Assembly: GCA_964502145.1 (NCBI GenBank)
Contig: CAZCVI010000013.1
Span: forward strand, 46,723 to 110,722
From: CAZCVI01 sp964502145
Lineage (GTDB): Bacteria; Acidobacteriota; Aminicenantia; UBA2199
Reading direction: 5' to 3'
DNA: 64,000 bases
The notes under the pieces were generated by a model. The model was not told where the DNA came from and did no database searches. It saw only the letters and a program-made list of their open reading frames with translations. The position numbers and the translations under genes are program-made. Shown one piece after another: positions 32,617 through 41,916 of this stretch (position 1 is its first letter; the number at the start of each line of letters is the position of its first letter).

Positions 32617-33411
32617 ATGAATAAGACTAATTTTATTTCTTTTATAGGCCGATGGTTTCGTCAGTTCATAAGACCTGAGCCACCCATGCCGCTTCCGCCA
32701 GTGGAATTAGAAAAGGAGATTCCCTTTCCAGAAGAGCAGGCTTTAGTAACCTATTCCACCAACGAAGAACGGGTAGAGAAGGACGTAGAAGAAGAAAGAA
32801 TAGAGATTCTCCCGGTAGCTGAAGACATCCCTATATCACCACGGGAACGATCGGCACAAGAAAAGCCAGCAGACAATGAAAAAGCAATCGAAAAACGAAA
32901 AACTCCATCGGAACCGTACATAGATAAAAAAGGGTTCCGAGTTATTACTGACCAGCATAACTTGCTTGATATTTTCGGGGTGGAAAAGCCAAAAAAAGAA
33001 AAGGAAAATTTTGGTAAGATGTATGAGAAGTCACAGACGGATGCCTACCAGTTGCGATTACTAGCGGATAAGATTCGCATGGAAAAAGAAAAACCCTTCC
33101 GCCCACCCACGGAAAAAATAAAAGTGTACCCACCGCCTCAATTAGACTTGGATTTACATGGCTACACGGCGGCAGAGGCGGATAATGCAACGGAATTATT
33201 TATCCGCAATGCCCGGTTAAAGGGAATCTTAACACTACGCATTATCGTGGGCAAAGGGTTGCATTCGCAGGGGAAAGCGGTGCTGCCAGACCTGATAGAA
33301 CGAAGAATTATCGAACTGAAAAAACTCGATTGGGTGCTGGGCTTTTCCTGGGAAAAAAAAGACAAACGCAAAAGTGGTGCCCTGATTATTTATCTCACGC
33401 CCATAGTATAA
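32617..33411 (+). CDS. Smr-domain protein
   Basis: 264 residues from ATG 32617; the TACAAT -10 (32602-32607), paired with TTGCAT at 32579, argues against longer frames. The N-terminal 150 residues are Pro/Glu/Lys-rich and probably disordered. The C-terminal Smr domain begins LDLDLHGYTAAEADN and contains the TLRIIVGKGLHSQG motif. Smr domains of MutS2-type proteins bind or nick branched nucleic acids, and stand-alone versions act on RNA or DNA. The GKGLHSQG loop is intact, so nuclease activity is possible. The next gene follows by 27 nt with its own GGAGG. Confidence 0.85.
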   Translation: MNKTNFISFIGRWFRQFIRPEPPMPLPPVELEKEIPFPEEQALVTYSTNEERVEKDVEEERIEILPVAEDIPISPRERSAQEKPADNEKAIEKRKTPSEPYIDKKGFRVITDQHNLLDIFGVEKPKKEKENFGKMYEKSQTDAYQLRLLADKIRMEKEKPFRPPTEKIKVYPPPQLDLDLHGYTAAEADNATELFIRNARLKGILTLRIIVGKGLHSQGKAVLPDLIERRIIELKKLDWVLGFSWEKKDKRKSGALIIYLTPIV

Positions 33412-33438
33412 AAAAAGAATATTAAAAATGGAGGCTAT

Positions 33439-33975
33439 ATGCGAAGAATTTGGGTGATTTTGTTATTATGGCTTGGTTTGGTAGGGGGATGGGTGCAGTG
33501 CGAGGGCGAAACATGGCCGGGAGTAGAATTTTCTTATGTGAAAGCGTATATGTATAACCTGGATAACAAATTATTAGGAAACCATGCTATGATTAAAAAC
33601 GGCAAATTAGACGGGACCGTGGTGGGAGAGGGTATACTGTTAACTCCACAGCAGGTTGAAACAGTGGTGACTCTGACCAACCATGATATCGGTGGATTGC
33701 TTGCAGGTTTGAGTAAATCGTTTATCCCGCATCATGGATTGGTTTTTTATAATAGACTTGATCAACCCGTGGCTTATATTTCGCTATGTTTCGATGGTGA
33801 AGGTATCCGGGTATCCCCGGAAAAAAAGGGGAAGCCTATTATCGCTGAATTACCAGACCAGGAGATCAAGCGATTGCTGGGTGTACTTGAAGAGTACAAG
33901 CGGATTATCCGCGAATTAAAACTTCCTATTTTTAATTCGCCTTTTGAGTACCAGGATTATCCGCAACATAAATAA
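33439..33975 (+). CDS. Secreted or periplasmic protein of unknown function
   Basis: 178 residues. The N-terminus IWVILLLWLGLVGGWVQC is a signal sequence, and the following CEGE could be a lipoprotein cysteine. The rest is an alpha/beta sequence with GVEFSYVKAYMYNLDNK and VAYISLCFDGEGIRVSP. I do not recognise the family. GGAGG is 6 nt before ATG 33439. It is downstream of the smr gene and probably shares its transcript. Confidence 0.7.
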   Translation: MRRIWVILLLWLGLVGGWVQCEGETWPGVEFSYVKAYMYNLDNKLLGNHAMIKNGKLDGTVVGEGILLTPQQVETVVTLTNHDIGGLLAGLSKSFIPHHGLVFYNRLDQPVAYISLCFDGEGIRVSPEKKGKPIIAELPDQEIKRLLGVLEEYKRIIRELKLPIFNSPFEYQDYPQHK

Positions 33976-34003
33976 AAAAATGGGCGGGTTCAAGTACCCG
34001 CCC
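33974..34003 (-). terminator. Intrinsic terminator of the GH92 gene
   Basis: On the minus strand the stem GGGCGGGT/ACCCGCCC (perfect 8 bp, 6-nt loop, 33982-34003) is followed by A then seven T residues (33980-33974). It lies 12 nt past the GH92 stop codon. Confidence 0.85.
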
Positions 34004-34014
34004 CTTGGCAGAAA

Positions 34015-36336
34015 TTAAATACCCCACTTTTTGTTTGGCTTCGGACTCATCCGAAAAGAGAGCGTACCACCGGCCATAATATCATTGAAGGTAATATAGC
34101 TTGTTGTTAACGGCTTTCCGTTCAGCGTGGCCCCATCAATATAGATATTTTCTTCCGACAGATTGCTCGTGGTGATCGTGAAGGTCTTCCCGTTTTCCAG
34201 AAAGAGGGTCGCTTTTTCCAGGCAGGGCTTTCCAATCATATACCTATCACTGCCAGGACAAACGGGATAAAAACCGATGGAACTGAATATATACCACGCC
34301 GACATCTGACCACAATCTTCATTGCCACAGATACCATCGGGCGTGTTGTTGAAAAGATTTTTTTTGATCTGGTGGATGCGGGCCTGGGTTTTCCAGGGTT
34401 TACCCGCGTAGTTGTAAAGGTAGGCGATATGCTGGCTGGGTTCGTTACCGTGAGCGTATTGACCGATCAAGCCGGAGATATCTTCCACCAGGAAATGGTT
34501 TTTATCCGTGGTTTTAAGTTCGAACAACTCGTCCAGTTTCGCGGTGAACTTTTCCTTGCCACCCATCAGACTGATCAAACCGGGCACGTCATGGGGTACG
34601 AACCAGGAATATTGCCAAGCATTACCCTCGGTATAATCACCGCCGTATTGCGAATAGAGCGGATCAAAAGGTTCCCGGAACGTGCCATCACTTTTTTTGG
34701 CCCGCATGAACCCTGTTTTCTTATCAAATATGTTCTTATAGAATCCAGCCCGTTTCATGAACGTATTATAATCCTCTGTTTTCCCCATTGCTTTGGCCAT
34801 CTGCGCAATCGTCCAGTCATCGTAGGCATATTCCAATGTTTTAGAAGCGGCCTCGTTTTCTTTATCAATCGGCACATAGCCCATTTTCATATATTCACCC
34901 AAACCGTGGTACTCTTTATTCGTGGCCGTTGTGATCATTGCATCATAGGCCTTTGTAAGATCATAATCCCTGATTCCTTTCAAGTAGGCGTCAGCAATCA
35001 CCGAGACAGCGTGATAGGCAATCATACACCACGTCTCATTACTATGAAAAGACCAGACCGGCAACATTCTGAAAGAACTTTGTTCAAAATGGGCCAACAT
35101 GCTTTTGATGAAATCATTTACCTGCTGCCGCCGAATAAGATTAAAAAGCGGATGGGTCGCCCGAAACGTGTCCCAAAGGGAATAAATCGTATAATTGGTG
35201 AAATCCTTGGCCGTATAGATGTTCTGATCCAGTCCGCGGTACTGTTTGTCCACATCGGAGTAAATCACGGGGGCCAGCATGGTATGGTAGACTGACGTAT
35301 AAAATATTTCTTTGTCTCGGTCCGAGCCAGATATGATGATTTTATCCATCTCCCTTTCCCAGGTTTGACGCGCTTGGACTTTGACCCTGGCAAAATCCCA
35401 ATCGGGAATCTCCGTGCGCAGGTTCTTTAATGCCCCAGCCGGACTCACAGACGATATACCCACTTTCAGGTATATTTCTTCCTGATCTGTCGTGTTAAAA
35501 TTGACAAACGCCGTTAATTGTTTCCCCGAGATTTCTGGCATGTTCATGATGTAGCCCGTTGACTTTTGGTAGTGGTAGGTTGTTTCGTCACCCTTATCAA
35601 ATCCATGGCTAAGGAAAGGTTTTGAAAATTCAATGGCAAAATAAAAATAACGCGTGTCCGCCCAACCACGGGTTTGACGGAACCCTGTGATCAGGTGATC
35701 GTTTTCCACCCGTAATTTCGTCCAGACCACTTTATTATCGTAGTTATAAATGCTATGTTTCAGGTCAATGATGAAATGGGCGTGATCCGATTTTGGGAAG
35801 GTATATTTATGAAACCTTACCCGTTCGGTCACCGTTAATTCAGCTTTAATTTTATGATCTGTCAGTTCCACCCAATAGTATCCCGGTGAGGCCCCTTCTT
35901 TGTCATGGGAATAACGCGAACGGTAACCGCTATCCGGGTTTTCCTCGCTACCGCTCTCTGTTTGTAATGCTCCCACCGTTGGCATGATCAATAAATCCCC
36001 CAGGTCCGAATGCCCTGTGCCACTGAAATGAGTGTGGCTGAAACCCAGGATGGTGGGGTCTGAATAGAGATACCCCGCGCATCATTTATAACTCTCCTTA
36101 TAGTTTTTGATTGTGGTGTCTGGGCTCACTTGCACCATGCCAAAAGGCACCGATGCCCCTGGATACGTGTGACCATCACCACCCGTGCCAATAAAAGGAC
36201 GTACATAATCACAAGGTGTTTTGCCACTGTCGTCTTTTGGGGGCGCCACACCTTCTTGCGCCTCAACCCGTCCCATAAAAAAAATGCATACAAAGACCAT
36301 TAATAAAATAAGGATGTACGGACTTCTCTTTTTCAT
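34015..36336 (-). pseudogene. GH92 alpha-mannosidase gene interrupted by one in-frame TGA
   Basis: The first part (36336-36082) encodes a signal peptide and YVRPFIGTGGDGHTYPGASV, the classic GH92 start. TGA at 36084-36082 ends it. The same frame continues without shift: C-A-G-Y-L-Y-S-D-P, FSHTHFSGTGHSDLGDLLIMPTVG, and on through PSQHIAYLYNYAG and GNEDCGQMSAWYIFSSIGFYP to the stop at 34015. Family members have Trp just before this Cys, so one G-to-A change (TGG to TGA) explains the break. The intact product would be a 773-residue exported alpha-1,2-mannosidase for mannan or N-glycans. The downstream sequence is undecayed, so the change is recent, a sequencing error or a read-through site. GGAGG precedes ATG 36336. 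Confidence 0.88.
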
Positions 36337-36404
36337 CAGAATACCTCCATTAAAGTAAAATATTACCCTCTTTCCCCAATCCTGTCAAGGCATTTTGTTA
36401 ATCT

Positions 36405-36558
36405 TGGATTCACCGCCAGTTCTTTGAGAGCACCATAAAATCAAATGGGAATTATGGGAATAATGGGAATTATGGGAGGAATGGGAATTTTCTTTTATCC
36501 CATCATTCCTATAATTCCCATCATTCCCATTCTTCCCATTAACTTGGTGGTGAATCCA
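36405..36558. repeat. Palindromic GGGA-arm element, best copy
   Basis: The ends TGGATTCACCGCCA (36405-36418) and TGGTGGTGAATCCA (36545-36558) are inverted with one mismatch. After GTTCTTTGAGAG come 9-bp units GGGAATTAT/GGGAATAAT, a short spacer and the complementary ATTCCCATC/ATTCCCATT units. It lies between the GH92 gene and the CBS-domain gene, which are divergent, so it may influence both 5' regions. Confidence 0.85.
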
Positions 36559-36651
36559 GCTAATAAGAAAGAATCTCAGCCCAGAAAAAATTCCACTGTG
36601 ATCCAAAAGTATCTGGCGTATTTCTCCTAATTATGGTAAAATGAATATAAA

Positions 36652-36729
36652 ATGATTAATCTAACAGAAACAATTATTTCCGGCGGCCAGCAAACCGCTA
36701 TATGGAACACCAAGGACGGTGAATATTAA
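36652..36729 (+). CDS. 25-codon leader ORF coupled to the CBS-domain gene
   Basis: ATG 36652 opens MINLTETIISGGQQTAIWNT... and ends in TAA at 36727-36729, whose last base is the A of the next ATG. An extended -10 (TGGTAAAAT, 36634-36642) lies 9 nt before it. It may be a real micro-protein or a coupling leader; I do not recognise it. Confidence 0.4.
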   Translation: MINLTETIISGGQQTAIWNTKDGEY

Positions 36730-37952
36730 TGAATTATATGGTTTTTTCTATACTTTTAGTAGTCAGTGCTATTTTTTATATGCTCCAAGTCGGCTTTAAT
36801 AGTTTTTCACGCATCTCTCTGGCTGGTTTTCTCCACGATTTTAAGAACGAAAAAATTAAAAAATTCGACTTCGTGGGAAAATACGAGATGGTGCTGCATG
36901 CTCTTGGAGGTTTTGTTTTCTTCCTGCAATTGAGCCTTTTTATCTATTCCTTTCTCTTGTTTGAAATACCAATTCCCAATCCCGTTTTTAGATTTTTCCT
37001 GCTCGTCTTGTTATTTTTATTCGTGTTTAACTTCTTTCTTTTCACCATCTCCGTCTCCCATAAAGAAGCCATTCTGCGCGGGTTGATCTTTTTTACCCCC
37101 ATTGCCTGGGCTTTTTTCTATCCGTCCAAAGTTCTTTTCTCCCTCTTTCTATATGAAAAACAAGAAGAAAAAGAAAGCGACCAAGACGACCTCAGTGAAA
37201 AAGAACTGGAGGTTTTTTTCGAGGAGAGCACCAAAGAAGGCGTGTTGGAAACAGAAGATAAAGAAATGATCGAGAGCGTCTTGGAGTTCCGCGATACCCT
37301 TGTCAAAGAGATCATGACCCCCCGGGTAGATATGATCTATATTGATTTGAATGCTGGACTCAATGAAGTCGTAGCCCTGATCCATGAAAATAAGAAATCC
37401 AGGTACCCCGTGATTTCAGGTCGCATTGATAATATTGATGGCATTGTTCTTTCTAAGGACGTTTTCGAGTACTGGAATGGAAATAGGACTGATTTCAGTA
37501 TCAAAAAAATCATGCGAAATGCCTTTTTTATTCCCGAGACTATGCGTATCATCGAACTGCTAAAAGATTTGCAAAAGTCCAAGCAAAAATTTGCCATCGT
37601 TGCCGATGAATTCGGCGGTATCTCCGGTGTGGTCACCATGGAAGACATCATCGAAGAAATCGTGGGCGAAATCCACGACGAATACGACGAGGATACCGAA
37701 AACATCATCCCGGAAAAAGATTATTTCGTCGTCAAAGGCGATACCGATATCTATGAATTGATTGATACCCTAAAAATAAAAATAGATGAAGACGAAGACT
37801 ATCAGACTGTTGCTGGCTTGATGAGTTTTATGCTGGGCAAAATACCGGGAGCAGGCGACCAGATCACAGTAGACGGTTACACATTCGAAGTCACCGATGT
37901 AGACAAAAATCGCATCAAACATGTCCGTATTTTTAAAAAAGAAATTCAATAG
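36729..37952 (+). CDS. CorC/HlyC-type membrane protein with CBS pair
   Basis: 407 residues. Four N-terminal hydrophobic segments (about 5-25, 55-75, 88-110, 117-140) replace the usual CNNM membrane domain and are less conserved. A linker SEKELEVFFEESTKEGVLE leads to the CBS pair, starting LVKEIMTPRVDMIYID and including FAIVADEFGGISGVVTMEDIIEEIVGEI. A C-terminal transporter-associated domain follows (YFVVKGDTDIYELIDTL, QTVAGLMSFMLGKIPGAGD). Such proteins are linked to Mg/Co transport or membrane stress. Its start overlaps a short leader ORF. Confidence 0.88.
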   Translation: MNYMVFSILLVVSAIFYMLQVGFNSFSRISLAGFLHDFKNEKIKKFDFVGKYEMVLHALGGFVFFLQLSLFIYSFLLFEIPIPNPVFRFFLLVLLFLFVFNFFLFTISVSHKEAILRGLIFFTPIAWAFFYPSKVLFSLFLYEKQEEKESDQDDLSEKELEVFFEESTKEGVLETEDKEMIESVLEFRDTLVKEIMTPRVDMIYIDLNAGLNEVVALIHENKKSRYPVISGRIDNIDGIVLSKDVFEYWNGNRTDFSIKKIMRNAFFIPETMRIIELLKDLQKSKQKFAIVADEFGGISGVVTMEDIIEEIVGEIHDEYDEDTENIIPEKDYFVVKGDTDIYELIDTLKIKIDEDEDYQTVAGLMSFMLGKIPGAGDQITVDGYTFEVTDVDKNRIKHVRIFKKEIQ

Positions 37953-37959
37953 CACTTGT

Positions 37960-38127
37960 CCTGGATTCACCATCGGATTCGTGAAAAAACATGGACGACA
38001 TGGACACAGTGGAAGAAATGGACGACATGTACGATGTGGAGCAAAAACAAAGGCATTTATTTGTCCATATCGTCCACTAAGTCCATATCGTCCACAACGA
38101 TTTTTGAAATTTGGCAGTGGATTTAGG
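37960..38127. repeat. Palindromic TGGAC-arm element upstream of era
   Basis: The left end is CCTGGATTCACCATCGG and the right end TTGGCAGTGGATTTAGG, an imperfect inverted pair. ATGGACGAC-type 9-bp units form the left arm, and GTCCATATC/GTCCACTAA units form the right arm around a AAAACAAAGGCATTTATTT loop. It occupies most of the gap between the CBS-domain gene and era. Confidence 0.8.
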
Positions 38128-38207
38128 CTGTTCCCCTTCTGGCTTTCTGCACTATAATAGTATATAATAAATAATTAAGTCAAAATATAAGAAGAGAAGT
38201 GAGACAA

Positions 38208-39134
38208 ATGACCGAAGAAAAAATCGAAGAAAAAATAGAAGCACACACAGAAGACAAAAAAACCGGGAGACACTGCGGATATGTTGCCTTGATCGGAAGA
38301 ACCAACGTGGGAAAATCCACGTTTCTCAATGCCATCATGGAAGCCAAAATCTCCATCGTTTCCAATAAACCCCAGACCACCCGTAAACAAATCCTGGGTA
38401 TCAAAACCACCGAGAAAGGACAAATCGTATTTTTCGATTCCCCTGGTATCCATAAACCCTTTTTTAAATTAAATGAGAAAATGATGCAGGACGTTCACTC
38501 CTCATTGATGGATGCAGACATCATTCTCTACTTTGTCGATATAACAAATCCCAGAGAAGACGATTTTGCCATTTCATTGCTTAATAACCCGGAGAAAAAA
38601 GTATTCCTGATTATCAACAAGATCGATAAATTGAGTAAGTCCAAGATTCTTACCAAGATCGACCAGATGAAAGACATCTACCCCTGGGCGGAGATTGTAC
38701 CTACCTCGGCATTGCAGAACATTAATATTGACCTCATCGAAGAATTAATCTACCAATACCTCCCCGAAGGCGATAACTTCTACCCCGAAGAGGAATCAAC
38801 CCTGCAAACCGAACGTTTTTATGTGTCCGAACTGATCAGGGAAAAAGTACTCGCGTTAACCAAGGATGAATTGCCATTTACTACCACTGTAAAAGTAGAA
38901 GAGATCAGTGATCGCGGCGACTTGGTTTACGTGCGGGCTGAAATCTATGTGGAAACCCACTCGCAGAAAAAGATCATGGTCGGGAAACATGGAAACTTGG
39001 TCAAACAGGTGGGGGAAATGGCCCGCAAAGATTTGGAAGAGTATTATGAGAAAAAAGTCTACCTGGATCTCTTTATTAAAATTGTACCAGGATGGCGCAA
39101 CTCGGCCCACCTCCTGGCAGAAATAGAGGTGTAA
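38208..39134 (+). CDS. era: GTPase Era
   Basis: 308 residues from ATG 38208; an upstream GTG at 38199 is possible. An acidic/basic tail of about 20 residues precedes the GTPase domain: G1 GRTNVGKST, G2 KPQTTRKQILG, G3 DSPGIHKP, G4 NKID. A C-terminal KH domain carries IMVGKHGNLVKQVGEMARKDL. Era binds the 3' end of 16S rRNA and supports 30S assembly. The KH GxxG is present (GKHG). It ends 11 bp from the convergent amidohydrolase gene. Confidence 0.95.
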   Translation: MTEEKIEEKIEAHTEDKKTGRHCGYVALIGRTNVGKSTFLNAIMEAKISIVSNKPQTTRKQILGIKTTEKGQIVFFDSPGIHKPFFKLNEKMMQDVHSSLMDADIILYFVDITNPREDDFAISLLNNPEKKVFLIINKIDKLSKSKILTKIDQMKDIYPWAEIVPTSALQNINIDLIEELIYQYLPEGDNFYPEEESTLQTERFYVSELIREKVLALTKDELPFTTTVKVEEISDRGDLVYVRAEIYVETHSQKKIMVGKHGNLVKQVGEMARKDLEEYYEKKVYLDLFIKIVPGWRNSAHLLAEIEV

Positions 39135-39145
39135 TAGCTGGCGCC

Positions 39146-40366
39146 TTACATGCCGCAATACACCACGTTCACCTTTACCACTTCAAAATTATCCAAATCT
39201 TTATCCGTGGCACCAATGGCTGAAGAAGAAATAAGCAGTTCATTCCCATGATGTTTTAACCTGATGTCAGAAGTGCCACCCACCTGGAAGGGGGAAACCG
39301 CAACGCCGGGTACCAGGTGCCCCAGGAAGTGATCATTCAGGGTAACCGTATTGTTTTCACCGGTCACCCGTCTATTATGCATAAAAATCATCCCCGGAAA
39401 ATTTTTACGTGGATAATGTTGGAGATCAAATTCAATGGTAGCACTTTTAATTCGATTATGTCCAATTCCCAGTTGCATTTTTTCAGCAAAGAGTGTTTCC
39501 AAGACATAATGGTCTTCAAAAATATTCCGGTATAGGGCTTGGATGGCACGCGAGTAAATTTCCACCGTGTGCGTCAGCCATACCGTGCGGAGTTTTAAGC
39601 TGCATTCCAACTGAAACGCATTAATGCCGTCCGGTCGATTGCTGCCATACGTGGTGACTGTAAAACCACCGGATAACCCGGACCGTTGAAAGCGATCCGT
39701 GGGGATCACTTCGGTTCGTAATGCTCCGGGTAGGGGTTGATCATTGAGCAGCGAGAGGAATCCTGTAAACGGGTGATACAGCGGGTCAAATCCAAAACGC
39801 TCCAGCAGTTTATCCACCGAAACATGTCCCCGGCGAAAATAGCGTTGAAAATCCAATGGATCATAATTAACCATTCCCACCACCATCCGCCTATCTTGGA
39901 GTGTGGTCCCGTGAATATCAAACATCAACCCCTCACCTTTAAACCGTTTCTTGATATCTGCCACAAATTCGCGCACCGTGTTGTGGTATCGTGCAAAATA
40001 TTTTTGACCAGCCGGATCATTGTACGCGTGATTCTCATAGGGTAAATCCTCGCTGCCCAGTAGGAGGTGATTGCGATTGGCATCAATATATTTACGGTCA
40101 AAATTGGCAGCCACGACATAGGGTATCTTGCCTGTCTGCTCCTTCAATCGGCCCGCCAGACCGAACACCAGTTCATAGGTGTTTTCGTCGCACTGGTCGT
40201 TAAATGTCTCTGTATCCCTCAGCTTGTATCCCTTTTCCTTGCTTCTGGGCGTGTTTATATCATCGGGTTTTAGAGTACCCCCGTGGGCAGCGGTTAATAG
40301 GATTGGTAAATCACCTTCCAAGAATGTGACCATATCCTTTTTCTGTGCATTTTTTTCCAAATTCAT
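39146..40366 (-). CDS. N-formylglutamate amidohydrolase-like protein with extra C-terminal domain
   Basis: 406 residues. The first 270 residues resemble the zinc amidohydrolases of the N-formylglutamate hydrolase group: LTAAHGGT (metal-binding His), DxxTD-like KLRDTETFNDQCD, a DANRN motif (NFDRKYIDANRN) and GLMFDIHGTT. The last 110 residues (from about IKSATIEFDL) form a separate beta-rich domain that is clearly related to the protein encoded immediately upstream at 40416-40841. No signal peptide is seen. The substrate is unknown and may be an N-acylated amino acid or peptide. Confidence 0.75.
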   Translation of the reverse strand: MNLEKNAQKKDMVTFLEGDLPILLTAAHGGTLKPDDINTPRSKEKGYKLRDTETFNDQCDENTYELVFGLAGRLKEQTGKIPYVVAANFDRKYIDANRNHLLLGSEDLPYENHAYNDPAGQKYFARYHNTVREFVADIKKRFKGEGLMFDIHGTTLQDRRMVVGMVNYDPLDFQRYFRRGHVSVDKLLERFGFDPLYHPFTGFLSLLNDQPLPGALRTEVIPTDRFQRSGLSGGFTVTTYGSNRPDGINAFQLECSLKLRTVWLTHTVEIYSRAIQALYRNIFEDHYVLETLFAEKMQLGIGHNRIKSATIEFDLQHYPRKNFPGMIFMHNRRVTGENNTVTLNDHFLGHLVPGVAVSPFQVGGTSDIRLKHHGNELLISSSAIGATDKDLDNFEVVKVNVVYCGM

Positions 40367-40415
40367 ATTACACCTTCTTATTCGTTTTCATTTCGCACTT
40401 TATTTGCGCATCCTG

Positions 40416-40841
40416 TTAGTTTTGTTCTTCCGAGGCTGAACTATCACGACTGTAAGCCACTTGGACAACGTTGATCTCGAAATTATCCAGATTCAACCAG
40501 GAGTCCGGGTCGCAGTTCCCCCAAAAATCACAGGGAAGAATGCTTATTTGATTTCCCAGGTGCATCAAACTTCCAGATACCCGATTATCAACTTCCAACA
40601 TCGTGACATCCGAAACCGCACTTAAATAACCAATGAAATGCCCATTGAAGGAAACCTTATTTCTTTTGTATTTGACACCATCAGCATGGATAAAAATCAG
40701 GGTCGGAAAGGCTGGATCAGGCGGATAATCGGTATCAAAACAAATTGAAGCTTTTGGTTGAACAGAAAAACCACTCTCGCTTTTTAATTCTGACACTCCC
40801 TTCCCCCTTTTTCTTAACTTGGTCTCAAAAACGTACTCCAT
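40416..40841 (-). CDS. Stand-alone homologue of the amidohydrolase C-terminal domain
   Basis: 141 residues; AGGAGG precedes ATG 40841. From about residue 30 it aligns with the end of the neighbouring amidohydrolase: PTLIFIHADGV with PGMIFMHNRRV, NKVSFNGHFIGYL with NTVTLNDHFLGHL, HLGNQISI with HHGNELLI, and NLDNFEINVVQVAY with DLDNFEVVKVNVVY. It lies 49 nt upstream of that gene and probably forms an operon with it. The function is unknown; a binding or assembly domain is plausible. Confidence 0.72.
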   Translation of the reverse strand: MEYVFETKLRKRGKGVSELKSESGFSVQPKASICFDTDYPPDPAFPTLIFIHADGVKYKRNKVSFNGHFIGYLSAVSDVTMLEVDNRVSGSLMHLGNQISILPCDFWGNCDPDSWLNLDNFEINVVQVAYSRDSSASEEQN

Positions 40842-41154
40842 TTATATTTCCTCCTTTGTTTTGTGCTGAGTTTTTTGTACTGGATCGGGCGGAATCTGCC
40901 GGATGTTATTCTCTAAATATATTAACTCATAATAATAAGCATTCATGCAATCCTCAAAAAACGGTATAAGATGTTATAGAACAAAATTTAAAGCTATTAC
41001 CATATATTTGTTCCTATTTATATTACCACATCTCCCTAATTATATTCAATTTTTTTATAACAATCAAACAATGGCGCAAGATATTTTTATATTTTTTTAT
41101 GTGCGATGAAGGGCCCCTAAAATTTGGATATTAGGCGTGTGTTAGGGGAGGGAA
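40842..41154. other. AT-rich intergenic region
   Basis: It holds a likely minus-strand promoter for the gene at 40416 (TTGAGG, 17-nt spacer, TATTAT, around 40934-40962) and otherwise AT-rich DNA without genes or recognised repeats. Confidence 0.45.
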
Positions 41155-41913
41155 TCAGTGCTTTTTGAGTGCCATAACCAGGGCAGGACTGTTGGATTCC
41201 CAGGGTTCATGGTTAAAATTTCCAGTGCAGGTGACAGTGTCAAAACCGATCCGGTTGATTATAGGCACAAGCTGGTGATATTCCAACGGGTACAGGACCG
41301 TTTCGTTCTTTATCACTTCATTGGTCTCCTTGACGGTCATGCGGGTTAAAAAATGGATGAGGTGATTGGTCTCATCATATCGGTATTCCCGTGTTAAGGA
41401 TACAGAAGGTTTATCTATTAATGGGAGTTGGTCGATATGTTGGGTTAAAATCCGCGTATAATTGACCACCTGGAAAATAAAAACGCCGCCACTTCTGAGC
41501 AGGTTATGCACCGAATGGAAAAAGTCTTGGATTTCATGGAGGGTCTGCAAGTGAACCAGAGTATTTCCCAGGCAAAGGATGAGGTGATAGGTCCGGGGTT
41601 TAAACAGCAAGTTGATGTCGGCCATACCCCCCTTCACAACAGATAAACGTGGTTGTAATTCATTTAGAAGAATTTTATTATTTAAATGGTCAACCATTTT
41701 CTCATCAATATCCATGGCCGTGACAGACCCGACAGTTCCGTTGGCAGGAGGGCGTTCTAAGAGAGCGATGGCCAGTTGACCGGTGGCACTGCCAATATCA
41801 AGAACAAGGCTTTCTGGACAGGTAATAAAGGAACGTACAAATTCGGTGCTAGCGTGATTCAGGGGGAAAAGCTGGTCGTAGTAGTCAGCCAGATGATGGT
41901 AGAATACGCTCAA
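41155..41913 (-). CDS. Class I SAM-dependent methyltransferase
   Basis: 252 residues. Motif I is VLDIGSATGQLAIALLE, motif II MDIDEKMVDHL and post-motif LILCLGNTLVHL. The LCLGNTLVHL form is common in small-molecule methyltransferases of the glycine/sarcosine or ubiquinone type. The substrate cannot be named. It starts 3 nt after the upstream membrane-protein gene stop, so it belongs to the sigma factor operon. Confidence 0.85.
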   Translation of the reverse strand: MSVFYHHLADYYDQLFPLNHASTEFVRSFITCPESLVLDIGSATGQLAIALLERPPANGTVGSVTAMDIDEKMVDHLNNKILLNELQPRLSVVKGGMADINLLFKPRTYHLILCLGNTLVHLQTLHEIQDFFHSVHNLLRSGGVFIFQVVNYTRILTQHIDQLPLIDKPSVSLTREYRYDETNHLIHFLTRMTVKETNEVIKNETVLYPLEYHQLVPIINRIGFDTVTCTGNFNHEPWESNSPALVMALKKH

Positions 41914-41916
41914 AGG

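Noticed and set aside
34372..35295. 307-residue plus-strand frame within the GH92 gene
   Set aside because: It is a shadow of the mannosidase codons; the minus-strand frame has clear GH92 motifs and a terminator.
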